Positions 1-7,932 of a stretch of DNA of 27,068 nucleotides are shown one piece after another. Numbering within the stretch: position 1 is the stretch's first letter; every line of letters begins with the position of its first letter. Source of the DNA: a virus. The notes below the pieces were generated by a model. It was not told the origin of the DNA. It saw only the letters and a program-made list of their open reading frames with translations, and made no database searches. A program made the translations under genes and the position numbers. Where the stretch lies: IMG/VR virus record IMGVR_UViG_3300043449_000455, positions 1 through 27,068 of that record. One strand, written 5' to 3'.

Positions 1-1
1 T

Positions 2-94
2 CTCTATGCAGTAACCGATGCCTCAGTCAAAGTCAAGTATATTGAAGCGACTACTGGCATTAAGTTACCGGATAAGAAGTTAATTTTAGGATAA
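2..94 (+). CDS. C-terminal end of an upstream phage protein (partial)
   Basis: An open frame runs in from the left edge and stops at TAA (92-94), giving about 30 residues that end in DKKLILG. The start lies outside the window. It sits 3 nt before the PAAR gene, so it is probably part of the same baseplate/tail operon. The fragment is too short to identify. Confidence 0.7.
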   Translation, partial: LYAVTDASVKVKYIEATTGIKLPDKKLILG

Positions 95-97
95 TAA

Positions 98-370
98 ATG
101 GCTAAACTAAGTAGAAAAGGCGATGCAAACCAAGTAGGTGGTAAAATCGTTCGTGGCGCTGGAACTGTCTTTGCTAATGGCATTGCAGTAGGGTTACACG
201 TAAGTGATATCACCCCACATGGTAAGAAAAAGCATGCGGCAGCAAAAACAACAGAAGGTAGTCCTACTGTATTTGCTGAAGGCGTCGCCGTTCTACGAGT
301 AGGCTCTGGCAATGATTGCGGTGATGGACATAAAATCGTTGACGGAAGCCCTGACGTGTTTGTGCCATAA
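98..370 (+). CDS. PAAR-motif baseplate spike-tip protein
   Basis: This 90-residue protein has the PAAR-like pattern: repeated short glycine/proline-rich segments such as GSPTVFAEG and GSPDVFVP, plus a central HVSDITPHG segment with histidines and a cysteine further on (GNDCGDGH) that could hold the tip metal. PAAR proteins form a small cone that caps the membrane-piercing spike of contractile tails (T4 gp5.4 and type VI secretion are the known cases). It follows the upstream gene by 3 nt and precedes a large structural gene by 9 nt, which fits a baseplate operon. It is complete and of the usual length. I am confident of the family but not of which spike protein it caps. Confidence 0.8.
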   Translation: MAKLSRKGDANQVGGKIVRGAGTVFANGIAVGLHVSDITPHGKKKHAAAKTTEGSPTVFAEGVAVLRVGSGNDCGDGHKIVDGSPDVFVP

Positions 371-379
371 AGAAAACAT

Positions 380-3300
380 ATGGCAGATTCAGGAAAACAA
401 AGTCCACTAGGTGTTAATGTATTAGGATCGATATTATCAAATACCGGTCTTAATATTAACCCTGTGGCTGCGTCATATATGGGCGCAAGCAAGACTAATG
501 CAGATTACACATTCGGTAGTCTAGTACAACAAACTGTTTTAAGACTTCTTACTTGGGCTATCAACGATGGCTACCTTCGCGGTGTGGCTGTACCTGGTGC
601 CACAAAAACGTTATCAGATGCCACATACAATAATCTAATCAGCATTGGTGCAGGAACTGTTCCGGGATTAGGTAACTCAAAACCACCTACATATATCGTA
701 GAAGATCCTGCAGGTGTGTGGACAACTACTTCTCAAGCATATGGTTCACAAATGGTTGGGTCTAGTGTATTGCCAGGGCCTGCTACATCGGGATATCCAG
801 AGACAGGTGCTACTGGTCAAGGACAAGAAGCAACTTGGTATCCATACAACACAACTAACACTAATAAGTCAGTAACACAATGGGGTTGGATCCGCTGTCA
901 CGCATTACAAGCATGGAATGAGTTTAACTACAACGGTACTAGTGTTACATTAAGTACTCCAGAGTACAAAGAATTCTGTTCATCATTCATGACCGCGAGT
1001 AGTTGGATCAACTATTCCAATCAAGCAATCTTAGCCGCTAAAGACTCAGATGCATTCCTTGAAGGAGTGTATAGTAATATGAGTGATTTGATTAGTTCTG
1101 ATATCGCTGGTGTAAACTTAGCAAGTATACCTTTTGGCAATGACTTAATTAATTTAGGCACTGGTATCAATTTACAAGACATTGCAACTTTTGGATTGCC
1201 TTCTAATCTATTACGTAACTTAGGTAAGAACAGCGCAATCACACAAGATTTAAGTTTAGCCTTATTGGCAGCAGGATTGTCAAATTCAGACATTTCTTCT
1301 ATTACTTCGGGCGCTAACACCAATGTATCAATGCAACAAGAGCAACAAATCTATGGTGCATTCTTAATTATTACTGGAATCAATTTAGTAAATGTGCTTG
1401 CTCCCATGCAAGTCAAAACACCAGGACTAACTACACTTGCTGACATGTTGAATATTAAAAAGATATTCCCAACAAGTTATAATTCTATGACAGTGCCGGT
1501 GTATAATGCATCACCTGGATTGCCTACTAATAGTAAAACATATTATCTAATTTATAGTAATGGCGGAGTCAACAGTCAACTTGATACTCCTGCAATTAAA
1601 GAATATGTAGGAACGCAACTACCATCAGGTACTCCTTCTACTAGCGATATAGCGTCATCACCAAATAATTATAGAGAATTGCCAACTGGGTTTGGCTCAT
1701 ATATTAGAGATATTATTCCATACGATCAAGCAATTGCCGCCGGAGCATTCTCATTTACAATGAGACAGATTCGAAACATTGAATACTGTAACTTTGAACG
1801 ATTTGCAAGAGCCGTCAAAGGTATGGAAAATACTACTGACTTGCCTTTAACTGCCGGTACTGATAAGCCAACTAGTCAGGCAGCAACTGATAATAGTTTG
1901 TTAATTTGTGCGTTAGGAAGTGGACCATACGGGTCATATACTTACTCTGATATGTTTGGATGTATGTCAGGTCTTCCTTATCCTTGGAAGTTGATTTATG
2001 AAAGAATTAGTCAACTATCAACATCAACTTTAGCAAACATTTACCGTGAACTTTTCTTAGCAGTTACATGGGAACCTGCTACAGTAACAGTTCAGTATAC
2101 TACCAATCCTAATTTGCCATCAGGTCCGACTACATACACTGTTACGGGAGTAACAATTACACAAGACGGCGGCGGCTATGGGCGAGGCGGTGCAGTAGCA
2201 CCTACTATTACAATCAACGGTGGTTCTGGTGCAACTGCAACATGCACTATTGGAACTAATGATGCTAGTGCAGCCTCTAACGGCGGAGGATCATTCGGTA
2301 GAGTAACTAGCGTGACATTAACTAGTCCTGGCACTGATACGACTACTATTCCAACAGCGACCATTCAATGTCCTCCTACTGCATATGGTTATACTGGTTT
2401 AACTAATACTTCAGCAGGTACTACTGGTTGGCAAAGCCCAATAAGCCCAATGAATGCTACAGTACAAAGTTACATCACTGATGCTAATACAGAAATCGCA
2501 TCAATTCAAAATAACAAGGTAGACGCATCAACTCACTTGAATTCATATTGGAATCTTATTGGAACTAATCTAAAACGTGAACATAGAACACGTTATACTG
2601 CACTTGTTCCTGTCCCGGTACCAAAAGATTATTTCTTAAATACATATCCATTAGCACTGTATTCATTTACAGATTCAATTCCAACCTTTTCACAAGATAC
2701 AAAACCTCACATGAGTGCGCAAACTATTGAAGCAATTGTGAACGTTGATAGCACTGGTGGTCAAAGTGCTGTTGGTATGATGAGACAAGAACGTAATCAA
2801 GCAAGATTGCAAACACTGGGTATTGATTTAGACAACAATTTAAATGATACTCTAACACCAGTTGAGTTAAAAACACTTACAACTAATGGAACTATTGCAG
2901 GAGCAGTAGATGGTATACCAAGTCCAAATGGTGAGTCATATACTCCACCTGCATGGCCAGGCCAATTCGATACTACAAGACCAGGAGTAGTAACATTACC
3001 TGATCCTAGCGGACTATATGTTCCCCCGCCCGGCTCGTTGCCAAATTATCCACCTTTTGATGGCAACCCAATTATATCATTAGATGATGTTACATATGGA
3101 TTTAATCCAACAGATGCAACTAAGCCTGGTGATATTACACCTATCTTAACAGGAGATCCTAATCCAGTAGTAAACCCATTAGTACCAGTTGGCACTGTCA
3201 TTGAGCCAGTTGATCCTAATGTTCCGGTAATTATCAGTGTACCACCTGAGTTAAATCCAAACAATCTTCCTCCTAACTTGGATTCTAATTATACAAATAG

Positions 3301-3382
3301 TACATTGTTCCCATCTACCCCTAGTGTAGAAGAAGCAATCAATCAAGTCATCGAATGTAATTGCGATTGTTGGGTACATTAA
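380..3382 (+). CDS. Large virion structural protein (probable baseplate or tail protein)
   Basis: This is a 1000-residue protein, rich in Ser, Thr, Asn, Gly and Pro, as is usual for phage tail or baseplate components. Around residues 590-670 lies a glycine-rich beta segment (ITQDGGGYGRGG, APTITINGGSGATATCTI, GRVTSVTLTSPG) of the kind repeated in many phage adhesin and structural proteins. The last 130 residues are proline-rich and end in a cysteine cluster (ECNCDCWVH), which could bind metal or make disulphides. There is no signal peptide and no catalytic motif that I recognise. It lies directly behind the PAAR gene, so baseplate or short-fibre function is likely, but this is inferred from position and composition. 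Start ATG at 380; no strong ribosome site is visible. Confidence 0.65.
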   Translation: MADSGKQSPLGVNVLGSILSNTGLNINPVAASYMGASKTNADYTFGSLVQQTVLRLLTWAINDGYLRGVAVPGATKTLSDATYNNLISIGAGTVPGLGNSKPPTYIVEDPAGVWTTTSQAYGSQMVGSSVLPGPATSGYPETGATGQGQEATWYPYNTTNTNKSVTQWGWIRCHALQAWNEFNYNGTSVTLSTPEYKEFCSSFMTASSWINYSNQAILAAKDSDAFLEGVYSNMSDLISSDIAGVNLASIPFGNDLINLGTGINLQDIATFGLPSNLLRNLGKNSAITQDLSLALLAAGLSNSDISSITSGANTNVSMQQEQQIYGAFLIITGINLVNVLAPMQVKTPGLTTLADMLNIKKIFPTSYNSMTVPVYNASPGLPTNSKTYYLIYSNGGVNSQLDTPAIKEYVGTQLPSGTPSTSDIASSPNNYRELPTGFGSYIRDIIPYDQAIAAGAFSFTMRQIRNIEYCNFERFARAVKGMENTTDLPLTAGTDKPTSQAATDNSLLICALGSGPYGSYTYSDMFGCMSGLPYPWKLIYERISQLSTSTLANIYRELFLAVTWEPATVTVQYTTNPNLPSGPTTYTVTGVTITQDGGGYGRGGAVAPTITINGGSGATATCTIGTNDASAASNGGGSFGRVTSVTLTSPGTDTTTIPTATIQCPPTAYGYTGLTNTSAGTTGWQSPISPMNATVQSYITDANTEIASIQNNKVDASTHLNSYWNLIGTNLKREHRTRYTALVPVPVPKDYFLNTYPLALYSFTDSIPTFSQDTKPHMSAQTIEAIVNVDSTGGQSAVGMMRQERNQARLQTLGIDLDNNLNDTLTPVELKTLTTNGTIAGAVDGIPSPNGESYTPPAWPGQFDTTRPGVVTLPDPSGLYVPPPGSLPNYPPFDGNPIISLDDVTYGFNPTDATKPGDITPILTGDPNPVVNPLVPVGTVIEPVDPNVPVIISVPPELNPNNLPPNLDSNYTNSTLFPSTPSVEEAINQVIECNCDCWVH

Positions 3383-3395
3383 TACCCGATTTGAC

Positions 3396-3424
3396 TTGCA
3401 TAGAATCCATACCTGTGCTATAAT
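3396..3424 (+). promoter_or_regulatory. Putative sigma70-type promoter before the SleB gene
   Basis: TTGCAT (3396-3401), a 17-nt spacer, then a perfect TATAAT (3419-3424). A TTGACT at 3391 would give a spacer of 22, so the TTGCAT pairing is preferred. The site lies in the gap between the structural gene and the wall hydrolase. Confidence 0.5.
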
Positions 3425-3471
3425 TGATTCTCACCCTGTAGTTGAAGTCGTTTCGACAGAAAGGCGAAAAT

Positions 3472-4023
3472 ATGGAAAAATCTTTGAGAGGAATTTACTT
3501 GTTAATTGGTCTAGTGATAGTAACATTATTTGTTTCGATCATAGCCGACCGCAAGTTATCCGCATACAATGAAGAATTATCTTTGTTTAAATCTCATCCC
3601 TCAGTTAAAACTGTAGAGCATGAGTTAGAGTGTTTAGCATTAAACATTTATCGTGAGGCAGGCAACGAGCCATTTGAAGGTAAAGTTGCTGTTGCACAAG
3701 TTACACTTAATCGTGTAAACGCAAAGAACTTTCCTGATTCAGTTTGCGAAGTAGTTTATCAAAAGACTTCATTCACTGAAAAGGTAGTTTGTCAGTTTAG
3801 TTGGTACTGTGACTCTATACATAGAAACCGTCCTATTAACAAAGCATCATATGCTGAAAGTTATGATGTTGCAAAAAAAGTTATGCTGGAAGGTTTTAGA
3901 CTAGATAGTATTACAGATGCGTTATACTATCATGCTGACTATGTATCTCCTAATTGGAAATACAAACGTGTAGCAAAAATTGGTGCTCATATATTTTACA
4001 AGGACACACGAAATGAACTTTGA
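3472..4023 (+). CDS. SleB-type cell wall hydrolase, membrane-anchored
   Basis: This 183-residue protein belongs to the SleB/CwlJ (Hydrolase_2) family of peptidoglycan hydrolases. Residues 8-25 are a hydrophobic N-terminal helix (signal anchor). The catalytic-type domain begins near residue 52 with ECLALNIYREAGNE, whose glutamate is the expected acid, continues with GKVAVAQVTLNRV, and ends with the family-typical HADYVSPNW and HIFYK. I chose the ATG at 3472, which has an AAAGG ribosome site just upstream, rather than the TTG at 3442 in the same frame. A sigma70-type promoter precedes it, and the next gene overlaps its end, so the two are probably co-expressed. The likely role is endolysin or a virion-entry muramidase-like enzyme; the sequence does not decide between them. 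Confidence 0.82.
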   Translation: MEKSLRGIYLLIGLVIVTLFVSIIADRKLSAYNEELSLFKSHPSVKTVEHELECLALNIYREAGNEPFEGKVAVAQVTLNRVNAKNFPDSVCEVVYQKTSFTEKVVCQFSWYCDSIHRNRPINKASYAESYDVAKKVMLEGFRLDSITDALYYHADYVSPNWKYKRVAKIGAHIFYKDTRNEL

Positions 4024-4321
4024 AAAAGTCTTACAAGACGTTTCCGTAGATTTTAAATCTATGATTACTAAAATCTCAACCGAAACAATCGGTTGGATTG
4101 GCATCTTACTGTTGCACGGGGCAACGGTGCCAACAATGCTTGGTCTAATGTTTGGGATGACGGATAAACCACCATCAATCGATATGGTATTGATTGTGTG
4201 GACTGCGTTGGGTATGTTCTTTATTAAGGCCATAATTCAACGTGATATCCTTAATCTCATTACAATTGGATTAGGATTCATAATGCAAGCAACTCTTATG
4301 GCGCTTGTGTTTTTTAAATAA
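4013..4321 (+). CDS. Small membrane protein next to the wall hydrolase (holin candidate)
   Basis: This is a 102-residue protein with three apparent membrane segments (roughly residues 28-50, 58-74 and 79-100) and a charged N-terminus. The start ATG at 4013 overlaps the end of the SleB gene by 11 nt and has an AAGGA site upstream; an earlier in-frame start at 3980 lies deep inside the hydrolase gene and was not used. Its size, topology and coupling to a wall hydrolase fit a holin, but holins share no diagnostic sequence, so this remains an inference. It ends in tandem stops TAA TAG. Confidence 0.6.
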   Translation: MNFEKVLQDVSVDFKSMITKISTETIGWIGILLLHGATVPTMLGLMFGMTDKPPSIDMVLIVWTALGMFFIKAIIQRDILNLITIGLGFIMQATLMALVFFK

Positions 4322-4333
4322 TAGGAATTAAAT

Positions 4334-5464
4334 TTGTCATATTTATTTACAAGTGAAAGTGTAAGCGAAGGCCACCCAGATAAGGTTGCTGATGCTATTA
4401 GTGATGGTATCTTAGACATGGTTATGGCTAACCGAGATACATCATTACGGTGCGCTTGCGAAACATTAGTAACTACTAATCAAGTTATCATCGCAGGCGA
4501 GTACAAAGGTGAAATAGATGATCTAGATGTTGAGTACATGGTTCGTAAGATTGTTAAGAACATTGGATACGAACAAGAAGGCTTTCATTGGCAAACACTC
4601 AACGTTACTAACTTAATGCATGGACAAAGTCCTGATATTGCATTAGGCACAGATACGTTCGGCGCCGGAGATCAGGGACTTATGTTTGGTTATGCATGCA
4701 AAGAAACTGATACTTACATGCCATCAGCGATTTATTATAGCCATAAGATTGTTGAAGGACTTTCTGCAATACGTAAAACAGGTGAAGTAACGTGGTTAGG
4801 CCCTGATGCTAAGTCACAAGTTACTATGGAATACAATGATGATAACACTGTGAAACGTATCGCTAAGGTAGTATGCTCAACACAACACGATGCAAATGTT
4901 TCAATCGAAGGAGTTCGTCAAGCAATTGAAGCATTCATTCGTGCATTACTACCTGCAGAGTTAGTTGATGAACAAACAGATTTTCTAATCAACCCAACTG
5001 GTCGATTTGTAATCGGTGGACCAGATGGTGATACTGGATTAACTGGTCGAAAGATTATCGTTGATACATATGGTGGATATGCACCACATGGAGGCGGCGC
5101 ATTTAGTGGTAAAGATCCAACTAAGGTAGATAGATCAGCCGCATATATGGCTCGCTATCTTGCTAAGAATTTAGTAGCAAGTGGTAAGTCGGATTGGGCT
5201 ACAGTTCAACTTAGTTATGCGATTGGTATTGAAAATCCAATGTCAGTCTATGTAGAAAGTGACCGAGACAGTCGTGATTTAACTGATTGGATTCTTAAGA
5301 ATGTTGACTTGACACCTAAGGGCATCATTGAACGTTTTGATTTGTTTTCACCTATCTATACTTCTACTACAAACTATGGACATTTCGGGAAAAGTTATTT
5401 ACCTTGGGAACAAATAAACTTGTTCTCTGATAATAAAAGTGGATCAAAACACACCCCCAAATAA
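4334..5464 (+). CDS. metK: S-adenosylmethionine synthetase
   Basis: This enzyme makes S-adenosylmethionine from methionine and ATP. The 376-residue protein spans the three-domain family with the signature motifs in order: GHPDKVAD near residue 13, GAGDQGLMFGYA near 110, GGPDGDTGLTGRKI near 227 and GGGAFSGKDPTKVDRS near 252. It is slightly shorter than bacterial enzymes (about 384), with a trimmed C-terminus, but no catalytic motif is missing. The start is a TTG (4334) with TAGGA upstream; it gives the N-terminus SYLFTSESVSEGHP expected for the family. The next gene overlaps its 3' end by 26 nt. In this window SAM could feed the decarboxylase-like protein at 22563 and the methyltransferase-like protein at 15938. 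It ends with TAA followed directly by TAG. Confidence 0.95.
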   Translation: MSYLFTSESVSEGHPDKVADAISDGILDMVMANRDTSLRCACETLVTTNQVIIAGEYKGEIDDLDVEYMVRKIVKNIGYEQEGFHWQTLNVTNLMHGQSPDIALGTDTFGAGDQGLMFGYACKETDTYMPSAIYYSHKIVEGLSAIRKTGEVTWLGPDAKSQVTMEYNDDNTVKRIAKVVCSTQHDANVSIEGVRQAIEAFIRALLPAELVDEQTDFLINPTGRFVIGGPDGDTGLTGRKIIVDTYGGYAPHGGGAFSGKDPTKVDRSAAYMARYLAKNLVASGKSDWATVQLSYAIGIENPMSVYVESDRDSRDLTDWILKNVDLTPKGIIERFDLFSPIYTSTTNYGHFGKSYLPWEQINLFSDNKSGSKHTPK

Positions 5465-5936
5465 TAGTGCCAAAGGTCGTGACAGTTTTGATGCGACCTT
5501 AGGTAACTCATTAGTTAATTTCATTAACAGAAATGTGACCCCCTATCCAACTGAGGTAGGGGGTCCTAAGTTTGAGTTAGTTCCTGTAACTAAACAAAAA
5601 GATATCATGCTTAATGTTGCAAGATTACACGCACAGCAAGAGTATGATAGGATTATGCAATTAGTTGACATACTACAAAAACAAGCACACGATATCAAAA
5701 AACGTTTAGACATAACTGATATGGTTCATGCCGCTAAGTATGATTTTCAATTGTATCACAACAACGTCTACTGGTTAGTATATGACCATAGAAAGAATTT
5801 TACTAGATTGGCATCATTAGGACCTAATGATTGGTCAACAGGTAAACCACAAGAGTATGAATATATCTGTCCTGTAAAATGGTTAGGTGATTACACTTGG
5901 ATAGAACTTGATCCAAATACTTTTCAAGAAAAGTAA
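5439..5936 (+). CDS. DUF2452 (C1orf50-like) protein
   Basis: This 165-residue protein resembles the DUF2452 family, whose human member is C1orf50. The shared layout is a helical region with residues like ARLHAQQEYDRI, then LVDILQKQAHDIKKRL, a small histidine-containing segment, a VYWLVYDHR strand and a GPNDW segment followed by an aromatic C-terminus. The function of this family is unknown. The GTG start at 5439 lies inside the metK end (26-nt overlap), so it is translationally coupled; no strong ribosome site is visible. I am fairly sure of the family from the pattern, without an alignment. Confidence 0.65.
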   Translation: MDQNTPPNNSAKGRDSFDATLGNSLVNFINRNVTPYPTEVGGPKFELVPVTKQKDIMLNVARLHAQQEYDRIMQLVDILQKQAHDIKKRLDITDMVHAAKYDFQLYHNNVYWLVYDHRKNFTRLASLGPNDWSTGKPQEYEYICPVKWLGDYTWIELDPNTFQEK

Positions 5937-5944
5937 TTTTTCGG

Positions 5945-5973
5945 TTGACAAACGATCCCTGTTTTGCTATAAC
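5945..5973 (+). promoter_or_regulatory. Sigma70-type promoter
   Basis: TTGACA (5945-5950), a 17-nt spacer, TATAAC (5968-5973). It lies just after the DUF2452 gene and would give a short leader before the gene at 6004. Confidence 0.75.
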
Positions 5974-6003
5974 AAGATTATAGACAGAGCAGGGATTATT
6001 TAC

Positions 6004-6246
6004 ATGTGGACTCTTGCAAAAGTACGTGATGGCTTTGCTGATCTTTCTAGCGAAAAATATCATACCTTCGCTATCAAGCGTGATGGTAAAGTCGTAGGTC
6101 AACTTAAGTGGACGTATCGCCCTAAGAACGCAGGTGGTTATGCCTGGCAAGGTAAGTTGTTTAAGAGTGAGAAGCATTTTGGTATGGATGTTTCTTTCTT
6201 TGACAAAAACAAGAAGAACGTTCTTGAATGGTTCAAGAACGGGTAA
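6004..6246 (+). CDS. Small phage protein of unknown function
   Basis: This is an 80-residue protein beginning MWTLAKVRDGFADLSS, with a mix of strands and basic residues and several aromatics (KWTYRPKNAGGYAWQG). I do not recognise the family. I chose the ATG at 6004 because it lies 30 nt downstream of a strong promoter and has a CAGGGA site; the longer in-frame version starting at 5908 would begin inside the DUF2452 gene and upstream of the promoter. No membrane helix or signal peptide is visible. Confidence 0.65.
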   Translation: MWTLAKVRDGFADLSSEKYHTFAIKRDGKVVGQLKWTYRPKNAGGYAWQGKLFKSEKHFGMDVSFFDKNKKNVLEWFKNG

Positions 6247-6254
6247 ATTCTAGA

Positions 6255-6283
6255 TTGACTTTTACTAGAAACACTGATACATT
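6255..6283 (+). promoter_or_regulatory. Possible sigma70-type promoter
   Basis: TTGACT (6255-6260), 17 nt, TACATT (6278-6283). The -10 match is modest, and nearby TATAGA and TATAAT hexamers do not have good spacing. The site sits in the short gap before the membrane protein gene at 6310. Confidence 0.4.
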
Positions 6284-6309
6284 ATAGATATAATAAACGG
6301 AGATTTAAT

Positions 6310-6606
6310 ATGAAGAATATTGTACTAAACAGTTGGAATTTCATTTTTGACTATAACAAGAGTCCTTTGCGAAATATTCCTGAAGGCAATATTAGGCACA
6401 TGGTATATCAGATGTTAGGTTGGATGTGGGCGCTATCATTTGGAATTGCCATCGGTAGTTATACTTTTCTTGCAATTAGTCTAATTGGTCACGTGGTTCT
6501 CATCGGCGCCGCCGCAATGACGGTAGCAGTATATACTACAGCAACAGTAAAACCTGAAACGTTTCGTGTTGTTTTAGGCCGCAGACCTGACGGAGAGCAT
6601 GTCTAA
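6310..6606 (+). CDS. Small two-helix membrane protein
   Basis: This 98-residue protein has a polar N-terminal third and two closely spaced hydrophobic segments (roughly residues 34-55 and 57-75, the second containing GHVVLIGAAAMTVAVYTT), then a short charged tail ending GRRPDGEHV. It has an ACGGAG ribosome site and follows a possible promoter. Its stop codon overlaps the next start (TAATG). The function is unknown; it belongs to a run of small phage genes with membrane segments. Confidence 0.65.
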   Translation: MKNIVLNSWNFIFDYNKSPLRNIPEGNIRHMVYQMLGWMWALSFGIAIGSYTFLAISLIGHVVLIGAAAMTVAVYTTATVKPETFRVVLGRRPDGEHV

Positions 6607-6839
6607 TGATTAAATATTGGCTTGTTATTTTTATATGGACTTCTGAACCTACTCCAAAGTTTGTTGAAAAACAGGAAGTTGCGTTTCAAACAGAGGCAGC
6701 ATGTAAGTTTGCTTTGAAGAATTCTCCGATGTATTCTCCAGAGTACAAACGCAAAGCCTGGTGTATCACTAACGATCATCGTGAAGGTAAAAAGATCGAC
6801 AAGAATGTTCCTCTAGAACCCACACCGTTTGGATATTGA
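6606..6839 (+). CDS. Small protein with N-terminal hydrophobic segment
   Basis: This 77-residue protein begins MIKYWLVIFIWTSE, which could be a membrane anchor or signal-like segment, followed by a soluble part with two cysteines (EAACKFAL and KAWCITN). The start overlaps the previous stop as TAATG, so translation is coupled. It has the look of the short host-takeover proteins of T4-like phages, but I do not recognise the family. Confidence 0.6.
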   Translation: MIKYWLVIFIWTSEPTPKFVEKQEVAFQTEAACKFALKNSPMYSPEYKRKAWCITNDHREGKKIDKNVPLEPTPFGY

Positions 6840-6841
6840 TA

Positions 6842-6997
6842 ATGATTAAACACATTAAGCACTTCTTTAGTGAACTATTAGGATTCATCGGAGTATTTGT
6901 TCTACTAGCAATTATGACAATGGGATTTTTAATGGTCGCCCCGTTTGTGTTACTTCATTACCTAATAAGTAAAATATATGATATCAAAAAGCCCTGA
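6842..6997 (+). CDS. 51-residue single-helix membrane peptide
   Basis: This short open frame encodes a peptide with a basic N-terminus (MIKHIKHFF), a long hydrophobic centre (about residues 15-42) and a basic tail (KIYDIKKP). The ATG sits 2 nt after the previous stop (TGATAATG) and its end overlaps the next gene by 20 nt, so it fills what would otherwise be a gap in a packed operon. That packing and the membrane-peptide composition support it as a real gene. The function is unknown. Confidence 0.6.
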   Translation: MIKHIKHFFSELLGFIGVFVLLAIMTMGFLMVAPFVLLHYLISKIYDIKKP

Positions 6998-7535
6998 CCG
7001 ACATACCTTTCAGAAAGAAGGTTACATCGAACGTTGCAGAGAAAAGGGAGATATTCCTAATCCCAACTATCTAGAAATGTATGAATCTTGGCGTAAGCAA
7101 GATGAGATTAACCTGGCAGATCCTGAGTGGCAAAAAGACAACATGGAGTACGATTTACGTACTACTGATTGGATTTTAGAAAAGGTTCGTGCTGATGATG
7201 TATATGCACAGCATCTTTATGCCGCAATGTGCAATAATGACTTTATTAAAAACGATGTTTGGCCTATATTAACCTCACAGAAATGGGGTTGTAGTTGGCG
7301 TCATGCAGGAGGCATTATTGCTGATATGCAAGAAATTGGCGACTATGTAGATTGGTATTGCTCAGGCATTCGTAGCGATTTAGATGAAAGTCAGTTTGAC
7401 TCATTAAATGATGAAGATAAAAAACACTTTCTTAATATTAAAGCATATGTACCTGAATCAGTAGTAACCGATGAGATACGTAAAGATTTGCTAAAACTAG
7501 GCTGGATTGTTGTAGAAGACTCTAGTGAAGACTAA
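6978..7535 (+). CDS. Conserved-looking phage protein of unknown function
   Basis: This 185-residue soluble, acidic protein is rich in aromatic residues. Its centre (residues 75-130) has a dense motif-like stretch: YAAMCNNDFIKN, then CSWRHAGGIIADMQ and YVDWYCSG. The C-terminal part ends YVPESVVTDEIRKDLLKLGW, which looks like a helical module. I recall similar proteins in other T4-like phages, but I cannot name a function. The start ATG at 6978 overlaps the previous small gene; the following gene starts 8 nt after its stop. Confidence 0.65.
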   Translation: MISKSPDRHTFQKEGYIERCREKGDIPNPNYLEMYESWRKQDEINLADPEWQKDNMEYDLRTTDWILEKVRADDVYAQHLYAAMCNNDFIKNDVWPILTSQKWGCSWRHAGGIIADMQEIGDYVDWYCSGIRSDLDESQFDSLNDEDKKHFLNIKAYVPESVVTDEIRKDLLKLGWIVVEDSSED

Positions 7536-7538
7536 ATA
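7532..7538 (+). promoter_or_regulatory. Late-type promoter box (CTAAATA) 5 nt before the IscU-like gene
   Basis: CTAAATA overlaps the stop of the previous gene and ends 5 nt before the ATG at 7544. It resembles the T4 late box TATAAATA, and the IscU-like gene has no Shine-Dalgarno sequence. The spacing matches five other genes in this window and would place the transcript start at or next to the ATG. Confidence 0.45.
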
Positions 7539-7543
7539 ATAGT

Positions 7544-7921
7544 ATGGCTTATTCTGATAAAGTAGTAGATCACTACGAAAACCCTCGCAATGTAGGAAGT
7601 TTTGATAAAGACGATGCAACAGTTGGTACTGGTATGGTCGGCGCCCCCGCATGCGGTGACGTAATGAAACTACAGATTAAGGTCAACGAAAAAGGAATCA
7701 TAGAAGATGCTAGATTTAAAACGTATGGGTGCGGGTCGGCAATTGCTTCAAGCAGTCTTGTCACAGAGTGGGTCAAGGGTAAAACACTGGACGAGGCAGC
7801 AACAATTAGAAACTCTGAAATCGCAGAAGAACTCGCACTCCCCCCAGTCAAGATCCACTGCTCGATCCTCGCCGAAGACGCCATAAAGGCAGCAGTAGAA
7901 GATTATCGCAAACGTCATTAA
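7544..7921 (+). CDS. iscU: IscU-like iron-sulfur cluster scaffold
   Basis: IscU builds 2Fe-2S clusters from sulfur delivered by a cysteine desulfurase and passes them to target proteins. The 125-residue protein is full length and keeps all key residues: Cys37 and Asp39 in APACGDVM, Cys63 in TYGCGSAIA, and His105-Cys106 in KIHCS. It also has LPPVK at 99-103, the motif by which bacterial IscU is recognised by the HscA chaperone. So it should be able to plug into the host Isc machinery. No cysteine desulfurase or chaperone gene is seen nearby. The start ATG at 7544 has no Shine-Dalgarno sequence but has CTAAATA 5 nt upstream. It lies in a string of phage genes, so it is phage-carried. Confidence 0.92.
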   Translation: MAYSDKVVDHYENPRNVGSFDKDDATVGTGMVGAPACGDVMKLQIKVNEKGIIEDARFKTYGCGSAIASSSLVTEWVKGKTLDEAATIRNSEIAEELALPPVKIHCSILAEDAIKAAVEDYRKRH

Positions 7922-7932
7922 GAAAGACTACA

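Noticed and set aside
5908-6003. Longer N-terminus for the gene at 6004
   Set aside because: It would begin inside the previous gene and upstream of the strong promoter at 5945.
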